A stretch of DNA of 64,000 nucleotides from positions 167,974 to 231,973 of the forward strand of contig NYWU01000001.1 in NCBI GenBank assembly GCA_002685255.1. Reading direction: 5' to 3'. The notes under the pieces were generated by a model, which worked only from the letters and a program-made list of their open reading frames with translations, was not told the DNA's origin and searched no databases. This stretch comes from Idiomarinaceae bacterium (GTDB lineage: Bacteria > Pseudomonadota > Gammaproteobacteria > Enterobacterales > Alteromonadaceae). A program made the position numbers and the translations under genes. Each line of letters starts with the position of its first letter. Positions within the stretch are counted from its first letter, which is position 1. This document shows, piece by piece, positions 55,815-64,000 of the stretch.

Positions 55815-57176
55815 ATGAATAAATTAATTGTAGGTCTCACGTTAGCCGCTTTAACCGTTGGCGGCTTTTCTCAGCCTGCACAAGCAGGTATTCCTTTCTT
55901 CGGTGCTGACGATGAAAAGCCAACCCTGGCACCGATGCTTGAAGAAGTCACGCCGGCCGTGGTTAATATTGCGGTAAAAGGAAAACGCGAAGTTCGACAG
56001 CGAGTTCCCGATGCATTGCGCTTTTTCTTTGGGCCTAATGCGCCGAGTGAACGTGTTCAAGAGCGTCCATTCCGTGGATTAGGTTCGGGCGTCATTATTG
56101 ATGCTGAAAAGGGCTATGTAGTCACTAATAACCACGTTATCGACGATGCCTCAGAAATCGTTGTGACGCTGAAGAATGGACGTGAGTACGATGCTAAACT
56201 CGTCGGTCGTGATGAACAAAGCGACATTGCATTACTTCAGATTGAAGACGCCGAGAACCTGACTGACATCGAGATAGGTAAATCGTCTGATTTACGTGTC
56301 GGTGACTTTGTCGTGGCAATTGGTAACCCCTTTGGCCTCGGACAAACGGTTACGTCGGGTATTGTGAGTGCGCTCAGTCGAGCCAACCTCGGCATTGAAG
56401 AGTTAGAGAACTTTATCCAAACCGACGCGGCTATCAATAGTGGTAACAGTGGCGGCGCACTGGTGACACTGGATGGCAAATTGATCGGTATTAATACGGC
56501 TATTCTCGGTCCTAACGGCGGTAACATCGGTATCGGCTTTGCCATTCCGTCGGATATGATGCGTAACCTTGTACAACAGCTCATCGAATTTGGCGAAGTT
56601 CGCCGCGGTGTGCTCGGCGTGCGTGGTAATGATCTCAATTCCGATATTGCTGATGCGCTCGATATTAGTGTGTCAGAGGGGGCTTTTGTCGCCGAGGTTG
56701 TGCCTGACAGTGCCGCCGATAAAGCGGGTATCCAGTCCGGTGATGTCATCGTTGCGGTAAATGGCGATGATATTGCGAGTTTCCAAGAGTTGGGCGCTTT
56801 AATCAGTACCCTAGGATCGGGCACAGAAGTCGATCTTGAGTTAATCCGTGAAGGTGAACGCCAAGATGTCAAAGTCACTCTCGATGCGCAAGATACCGAA
56901 ACGTCAGCACAGTCAATCCACCCTGCATTGGAGGGGGCGACGCTAGAGGCGGATGGTTCGCAAGATGGTATTCGTATAACCGAAGTTGAGCCAGGTTCAC
57001 CTGCCGCGCGCATTGGGCTTGAAAAAGACGACGTCATTAAGGGCGCGAACCGCCAACCCATTGGCACCTTGGGGGATTTGCGTGAAGCGATCGATAACGC
57101 CGGCGATGTCGTAGCGCTCAGTATTCAACGTGGAAATAGCGTGCGCTATTTAATGCTACGTAACCCTGCTTCTTAG
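55815..57176 (+). CDS. degQ: DegQ/DegP periplasmic serine protease
   Basis: A 453-residue HtrA protease/chaperone. A signal peptide ends at PAQA (about 24). The catalytic triad is His107 (TNNHVID), Asp137 (SDIAL) and Ser212 in GNSGGAL. Two PDZ domains follow (about 255-345 and 370-450). The short LA loop compared with DegP, and the location before degS, favour the name DegQ. Ends with a strong terminator. Confidence 0.95.
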   Translation: MNKLIVGLTLAALTVGGFSQPAQAGIPFFGADDEKPTLAPMLEEVTPAVVNIAVKGKREVRQRVPDALRFFFGPNAPSERVQERPFRGLGSGVIIDAEKGYVVTNNHVIDDASEIVVTLKNGREYDAKLVGRDEQSDIALLQIEDAENLTDIEIGKSSDLRVGDFVVAIGNPFGLGQTVTSGIVSALSRANLGIEELENFIQTDAAINSGNSGGALVTLDGKLIGINTAILGPNGGNIGIGFAIPSDMMRNLVQQLIEFGEVRRGVLGVRGNDLNSDIADALDISVSEGAFVAEVVPDSAADKAGIQSGDVIVAVNGDDIASFQELGALISTLGSGTEVDLELIREGERQDVKVTLDAQDTETSAQSIHPALEGATLEADGSQDGIRITEVEPGSPAARIGLEKDDVIKGANRQPIGTLGDLREAIDNAGDVVALSIQRGNSVRYLMLRNPAS

Positions 57177-57206
57177 TCACGCGTTTTAGTTTCAAGAACT
57201 TACATC

Positions 57207-57244
57207 AAAGTGACTTCAGTGGTAAGCTGAAGTCACTTTTTTAA
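57207..57244 (+). terminator. intrinsic terminator of degQ
   Basis: A perfect 13-bp stem AAAGTGACTTCAG/CTGAAGTCACTTT (57207-57219 with 57227-57239) with a 7-nt loop and a T6 tract. It separates degQ from degS. Confidence 0.92.
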
Positions 57245-57263
57245 TTAACGGACCGTTTAATTT

Positions 57264-59856
<2,593 letters not shown>

Positions 59857-59893
59857 ATTTTATCCACACCAGTTAGCTGAAAAATGAAAGTCG

Positions 59894-60196
59894 TTAGCTT
59901 AACGAAAGTAGATGGTCTACGCCACTCACACTGACGATTTGCCGCAATTGTTCTGACGCGCCTTCACATGGCAATGGAACTGCATCACGGTTATGTTTTA
60001 TGACTTCGAGGAGTACTGCGACACCTGCGGTATCAATTAACTTCACCTTGGCAACATCCACCTGTTTAACGGACTTTTCCTTTAGCAACTGATTTAATGA
60101 ATCCCATTGCGCAGGAATGGCACTTCGCGTTAGTGACCCCGCTAATGACAGCGTACCGTCATCAGCGAGCTTAAAGTTCATCTGAGCCTGACTCAT
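59894..60196 (-). CDS. mlaB: MlaB STAS-domain subunit
   Basis: A 100-residue STAS protein (VAKVKLIDTAGVAVLLEVIK) that binds MlaF and stabilises the MlaFEDB transporter for retrograde phospholipid movement. It follows mlaC by 9 bp. Confidence 0.9.
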   Translation of the reverse strand: MSQAQMNFKLADDGTLSLAGSLTRSAIPAQWDSLNQLLKEKSVKQVDVAKVKLIDTAGVAVLLEVIKHNRDAVPLPCEGASEQLRQIVSVSGVDHLLSLS

Positions 60197-60205
60197 GCGG
60201 CATCC

Positions 60206-60862
60206 TTAAGACGGAACGTCGACTTTATCGTCCAATTTAATGGGTTGATTCGCTTTATCTTCGAGTAACGCAATGGTGCCTTCGATACCGCGTGAACGAA
60301 TGACAGCAGCAATCTCGCTTTGCTTACTATTCAACAAGCTCACACCTTCAACAACGAGGTCGTAAGCCTTCCAAACGTCAGCATTACTGTCGTAACGCAC
60401 TTTAAAATCGAGACGAATCGGCGGGCGACCCGCTTCTTTAACCCGCGTTTCAACCACCACCACTTTGTCTTCCGGACCTACTTTAGAATGCTGTAGAAAT
60501 TCTACTTCGTGCTTTGACTCATCATATTGTGTAAAAGCACGGGCATAGGTTGCAACAATGTAGTCTGTAAATGCTTTGTAAAATGCCTGACGTTGTTGTT
60601 CATCGGTGTCTTTAAAATAGCGACCGAGGACCTTTTTACTCGCGTAAATATTATCAACGTATGGCATTAACTCATCTTTGACGATGGTTTTAAGGTAGTT
60701 CGGGTCTTCGCTAATTTTATTACGGTCTTCTCCAATACGATCAAACGTCTGATCCGCTACTTTCTTCAACAGCGTGTATGGGTTCTCTTCTTTGATCATT
60801 TCCGCCGAGGCACTACTAACGGCCAGAAAAGCGCTCATTACAAGCGTTAAAAAAACTTTCAT
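60206..60862 (-). CDS. mlaC: MlaC periplasmic phospholipid carrier
   Basis: A 218-residue protein with a signal peptide (LTLVMSAFLAVSSASA) and the MlaC/Ttg2 fold (NPYTLLKKVADQTFDRI...YFKDTDEQQRQAFYKAF). It ferries phospholipids between MlaA at the outer membrane and MlaFEDB. Confidence 0.95.
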   Translation of the reverse strand: MKVFLTLVMSAFLAVSSASAEMIKEENPYTLLKKVADQTFDRIGEDRNKISEDPNYLKTIVKDELMPYVDNIYASKKVLGRYFKDTDEQQRQAFYKAFTDYIVATYARAFTQYDESKHEVEFLQHSKVGPEDKVVVVETRVKEAGRPPIRLDFKVRYDSNADVWKAYDLVVEGVSLLNSKQSEIAAVIRSRGIEGTIALLEDKANQPIKLDDKVDVPS

Positions 60863-60877
60863 AATACCACTCCTAGG

Positions 60878-61345
60878 TTAATTTTCGCCTTGGCTAAACA
60901 AGAATTGACCAATCAACTGTTCCAACACCAACGCCGACTTAGTATCCGAAATCGTGTCACCATCTTCTAAAGTGCCCACGGTGTCGTCGATAAAGCCTGG
61001 CTGTAGACCCAGATATTGTTCGCCGAGCAGCCCCGCCGTCAAAACCGACAAACTACTGGTCTCAGAGAACTTATCGTAATCTTTACTGATTTCCATCTCG
61101 ACTAGCGGCTCATAATATTCTCCTGCGAGCGAGATATCAGTGACACGACCTACAACAACCCCGCCGACCTTCACTGGTGAACGCACCTTAAGGCTGCCTA
61201 TATTGTCGAATTTGGCATACAGTGTATATGTTTCGCCTGCGGTCACAGTGCTGCCGCTTGCTGCGCGCAACGCAATAAACAACAGTGCTAAAACCCCTAC
61301 AACAACAAACAAGCCAACAAAAATATGTGATTTCCGTGATTCCAT
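60878..61345 (-). CDS. mlaD: MlaD MCE-domain subunit
   Basis: A 155-residue protein with one N-terminal helix (HIFVGLFVVVGVLALLFIAL) and a single MCE domain (YTLYAKFDNIGSLKVRSPVK onward) forming the hexameric lipid channel. C-terminal helix LVLEQLIGQFLFSQ is intact. Confidence 0.96.
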   Translation of the reverse strand: MESRKSHIFVGLFVVVGVLALLFIALRAASGSTVTAGETYTLYAKFDNIGSLKVRSPVKVGGVVVGRVTDISLAGEYYEPLVEMEISKDYDKFSETSSLSVLTAGLLGEQYLGLQPGFIDDTVGTLEDGDTISDTKSALVLEQLIGQFLFSQGEN

Positions 61346-61350
61346 GGTTT

Positions 61351-62127
61351 TTACCCGCCAAACATCAATGCTGTAAGAATAAAATCGAGTCCTAAAATTG
61401 CGAGCGAAGCGGTAACCACGGTCGACGTGGTTGCTTTGCTAATACCCGCTGAAGTCGGTTCACAACGATAGCCTTTGTAGAGCGCGATCCACGTCACCAC
61501 AAAAGCAAATACGAGTGATTTAATGATCCCGTTCATTAAATCGTCGCGCCAATCAACCGCTGATTGCATCACCGACCAAAATGCGCCTTCATCAACACCT
61601 AACCAACCCGAGCCAACTAAGTAACCACCGTAAATACCCACAGCAGAAAAAATCAGTGCCAACAATGGCATACTGACAAAACCTGCCCAAAAACGCGGGG
61701 CCACGACGCGACGTAACGGATCAACCGCCATCATTTCGAGACTCGATAACTGCTCAGTTGCTTTCATTAAACCAATTTCCGCAGTCAATGCCGAACCCGC
61801 GCGACCTGCGAATAGTAATGCGGTCACCACGGGCCCTAACTCGCGTAATAACGACAGTGCCACCATCGGTCCCAAACTCTGTTCTGCACCGTAGTCAACC
61901 AATATGGTGTAACCCTGCAAGCCCAGCACCATACCGATAAATAAGCCACTAACGACGATAATGATGAGTGATAAGACACCGACCACATACATCTGCTGCA
62001 CGAACAGCGGCCATGACTTGCGCGGTGTCGGCTTGCCTATAATCGCGCCCAGTAGCATGGCAAGCGCACGTCCGATACCGGCAATCGCGTCCGTTACTGT
62101 CGCACCTAAGCGCGCTAAACTATCCAT
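61351..62127 (-). CDS. mlaE: MlaE permease
   Basis: A 258-residue ABC permease with about five helices and the family motif [34 protein letters not shown] (given in part). Overlaps mlaF by 8 bp, so permease and ATPase are coupled. Confidence 0.96.
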   Translation of the reverse strand: MDSLARLGATVTDAIAGIGRALAMLLGAIIGKPTPRKSWPLFVQQMYVVGVLSLIIIVVSGLFIGMVLGLQGYTILVDYGAEQSLGPMVALSLLRELGPVVTALLFAGRAGSALTAEIGLMKATEQLSSLEMMAVDPLRRVVAPRFWAGFVSMPLLALIFSAVGIYGGYLVGSGWLGVDEGAFWSVMQSAVDWRDDLMNGIIKSLVFAFVVTWIALYKGYRCEPTSAGISKATTSTVVTASLAILGLDFILTALMFGG

Positions 62128-62923
62128 GCGCTTCCCCCATCAAATCCATAGCGAAGTCGTCCTCGGTGTAATGGAATTTAACTGGGCCATCGGCTTCGCC
62201 TTGTAAGAACTGACGCACGATGGCTTTATCATTATTCTCAAGTTCAGCCGGTGTCCCCTCTGCAACGACCTTCTTATCAGCAATAATATAAGCGTAGTCG
62301 GCAATAGAGAGCACTTCATCCACGTCGTGCGATACAACGATAGAGGTTAATCCAAGCGATTCATTGAGCGAGCGAATTAATTTAACGATAACGCCCATCG
62401 AAATTGGATCTTGGCCAGCGAACGGTTCGTCGTACATAATCAAATCAGGATCGAGCGCGATCGCCCGTGCGAGTGCCGCACGTCGCGCCATACCGCCGGA
62501 TAATTCTGCTGGCATTAAATCACGCGCGCCACGCAAGCCCACGGCTTCAAGTTTCATCAATACAATACTGCGAATCACGTCCTCGGTGAGCTCGGTATGC
62601 TCTCGTAATGGAAACGCCACGTTGTCGAAAACACTCATGTCGGTAAACAGCGCACCGCTTTGAAACAACATACTCATTCGCTTACGCAGCTCATAAAGAG
62701 CCTTACGCGACAACTGAGTGACCTCTTCATCAGCCACCTTGATTGAGCCCGATGACGGCCGAAGTTGCCCGCCTATTAAGCGCAATAATGTTGTTTTACC
62801 AATGCCACTGGGCCCCATAACCGCGACGATCTTGCCCTTCGGTACGGTCAGTGAAAGGCCGTCATAAATGGTGCGTTGGCCGTGCGAAAAATGCACATCT
62901 TTTAAAGCAACAAAGTTATCCAC
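62120..62923 (-). CDS. mlaF: MlaF ATPase
   Basis: A 267-residue ABC ATPase: Walker [12 protein letters not shown], signature [15 protein letters not shown], Walker [15 protein letters not shown] and the H-loop VSHDVDEV. The C-terminal extension that contacts MlaF/MlaB is present. Starts with GTG (62923). First gene of mlaFEDCB-ibaG-murA. Confidence 0.96.
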   Translation of the reverse strand: MDNFVALKDVHFSHGQRTIYDGLSLTVPKGKIVAVMGPSGIGKTTLLRLIGGQLRPSSGSIKVADEEVTQLSRKALYELRKRMSMLFQSGALFTDMSVFDNVAFPLREHTELTEDVIRSIVLMKLEAVGLRGARDLMPAELSGGMARRAALARAIALDPDLIMYDEPFAGQDPISMGVIVKLIRSLNESLGLTSIVVSHDVDEVLSIADYAYIIADKKVVAEGTPAELENNDKAIVRQFLQGEADGPVKFHYTEDDFAMDLMGEAHG

Positions 62924-63013
62924 TTATCTGTCCCTAACGCGCTATTTGTTTCAGAATACCCATTCTAGAGGGCGTTGGTCTAAAACGTAACTGTAAAAAT
63001 GTTGCAAAACATA

Positions 63014-63574
63014 TCAGTTTTGTTGATCGATCATCGCCAACAACTTATCTGCAAAGGCTTTGCGGTCACCTTGGCAATGCTCACACAATTGTAATTGCTC
63101 AAATAATCGAGCTCCATGCACCGCGAAAAACAGTACCTTGGCTAGCATGGGATCACGGCTGAATTGTTCGAGCGATTGAAAGGTCTGTTGCACGTGAGCA
63201 GTCATTGGCGCCAGCAACTCTGGATTATTCGCTGCGGCTGCCAGCAAACCTGAACTTAACTGCGCGCATTCTGCATCACTGTTTAACGACGCTAGCAAAA
63301 TACTTTTTAGTTCTTGGTTAGGATCATCCTCGAAATCCTTCATAAAGGCGTCTTTCAAATCACTATTTCGCGCCACCATGCGCTCAAGCATCGCTTCGAG
63401 AAGTTTGTCTTTACTAGCAAAGTGATACAGCAGTCCGCCTTTACTAATGCTGGTTGCTTGACCCAGTGCATCAAACGTAAGACGAGCAGCACCCTCAGAT
63501 GCAACTAATTGCTCAGCAGCATCTAAAATAACGTCTCTATTGCTCGGGCGACCCGCACATTTTTTTGCGCACAT
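63014..63574 (-). CDS. TetR-family regulator with Cys pairs
   Basis: A 186-residue repressor: HTH about 12-55 (NRDVILDAAEQLVASEGA...ISKGGLLYHFASKDKLLEAM), and a helical ligand domain of the type that follows the GGLLYHF motif. It has CxxxxC near the start (Cys2, Cys6), Cys103 and a CEHC pair (Cys164/167) at the C-terminal end, suggesting metal or thiol chemistry as a signal; that is inference. Its target is unknown: mlaF lies 90 bp downstream on the same strand, kdsD is divergent, and no efflux gene is adjacent. It is absent from this place in E. coli. Confidence 0.85.
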   Translation of the reverse strand: MCAKKCAGRPSNRDVILDAAEQLVASEGAARLTFDALGQATSISKGGLLYHFASKDKLLEAMLERMVARNSDLKDAFMKDFEDDPNQELKSILLASLNSDAECAQLSSGLLAAAANNPELLAPMTAHVQQTFQSLEQFSRDPMLAKVLFFAVHGARLFEQLQLCEHCQGDRKAFADKLLAMIDQQN

Positions 63575-63608
63575 AACGACTCACTTAATGACATAAACTA
63601 GGCTTATT

Positions 63609-63623
63609 ACTAAACCGTCTAGT
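63609..63623. promoter_or_regulatory. palindrome in the tetR-kdsD gap
   Basis: ACTAAAC-C-GTCTAGT, with six of seven arm positions paired, 35 bp upstream of the tetR start. Size and place suit a TetR-family operator for autoregulation. Confidence 0.5.
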
Positions 63624-63738
63624 TGGTATAGTAATTCAAATTTGTGACATTAGCAATCATATAGCGACAAATACGGTAGGCAGCCACCGTCATATTGACG
63701 TATCATTAGGCGCAGGTTTTCAGTTTTTTAGGTGAGTA

Positions 63739-64000
63739 ATGAAGCAAATCACCCATGACTTTTGTACGCTTGCTCGCGACGTAATCGATATCGAGCGCGA
63801 TGCTATTGAAGGTTTAAAAGCCTTTCTCGACGAGAACTTTAATCGCGCCTGTCAGGCGATGTTCGATTGCAAAGGACGCATTATAGTGACCGGTATGGGA
63901 AAATCGGGTCATATTGGTGGAAAAATTGCAGCAACACTTGCTTCAACCGGTTCACCGGCATTTTTTGTACACCCCGGGGAAGCCAGTCACGGCGATCTCG
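63739..64000 (+). CDS. kdsD: arabinose-5-phosphate isomerase, 5' part
   Basis: The first 87 codons of a SIS-domain isomerase that makes arabinose-5-phosphate for KDO and LPS; the gene runs off the window. Start MKQITHDFCTLARDVIDIER, then the SIS core RIIVTGMGKSGHIGGKIAAT and FFVHPGEASHGDL. AGGTGAG precedes the ATG. Next to mla as in E. coli. Confidence 0.93.
   Translation, partial: MKQITHDFCTLARDVIDIERDAIEGLKAFLDENFNRACQAMFDCKGRIIVTGMGKSGHIGGKIAATLASTGSPAFFVHPGEASHGDL

Overview
This window reads as chromosomal core DNA of a marine-type gammaproteobacterium, most likely of the order Alteromonadales and close to the Idiomarina/Pseudidiomarina group. The evidence is the gene order, the style of the proteins (very acidic Ser/Asp/Glu linkers in the pyruvate dehydrogenase E2, an M13 oligopeptidase lipoprotein, a CusBA copper pump) and moderate GC. 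The genus is an inference; the class is secure. No phage, insertion sequence, CRISPR array, tRNA or 5S/16S/23S rRNA gene was seen, and almost every gene has a recognisable family.

Layout from left to right. (1) 1-4800, minus strand: a copper/silver efflux set of a small secreted Cys/His-rich protein, CusB and CusA, with no outer-membrane partner. (2) 4822-6906: a PepO-like M13 metallopeptidase lipoprotein. (3) 7052-13806, minus: pdhR-aceE-aceF-lpd, the pyruvate dehydrogenase operon with its repressor and a PdhR-type palindrome. (4) 13911-15352, minus: ampD-ampE. Divergent from it, 15378-21544, plus: nadC, a compact type IV pilin set (pilin, HofB-like ATPase, HofC-like platform, prepilin peptidase), coaE, zapD, yacG. 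(5) 21541-27160: mutT-secA, an M23 peptidase, dciA (plus) and lpxC. (6) 27264-44009, minus: a complete division and cell wall (dcw) cluster, mraZ-rsmH-ftsL-ftsI-murE-murF-mraY-murD-ftsW-murG-murC-ddl-ftsQ-ftsA-ftsZ, tightly overlapped and preceded by a mraZ promoter with three 10-bp-spaced MraZ-type repeats. (7) 44264-44627, minus: rnpB, the RNase P RNA. (8) 44670-48964: rsmI, and divergent lpoA-yraN-diaA-dolP. (9) 48986-55187, minus: sspA-sspB, petABC (cytochrome bc1), rplM-rpsI, zapE. (10) 55277-58334, plus: zapG, degQ, degS. (11) 58328-62923, minus: mlaFEDCB-ibaG-murA. (12) 63014-63574: a Cys-rich TetR regulator; then the start of kdsD, cut by the window end.

The genes work mainly on the envelope: peptidoglycan precursor synthesis and septation (mur/fts, lpoA, zapD/E/G), LPS and outer-membrane maintenance (lpxC, mla, dolP, kdsD), envelope proteolysis and stress (degQ, degS, pepO), protein export (secA) and peptidoglycan recycling (ampD/E, M23), together with central carbon entry (PDH) and respiration (bc1). 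The order matches two separate E. coli neighbourhoods (pdhR...mraZ and rsmI...kdsD), here joined at rnpB.

I found no convincing undescribed multi-gene system. The points most worth a second look are local: a DegS serine motif with Ala in place of the usual Asn, a pilin with Ala instead of Gly before the cleavage site served by a shortened PilB/HofB ATPase, a TetR regulator with CxxxC and CxxC pairs beside a palindrome, an eight-G tract in the PdhR DNA-binding domain, the mraZ operator containing a perfect DnaA box, and a terminator-like hairpin between the small copper protein and cusB.
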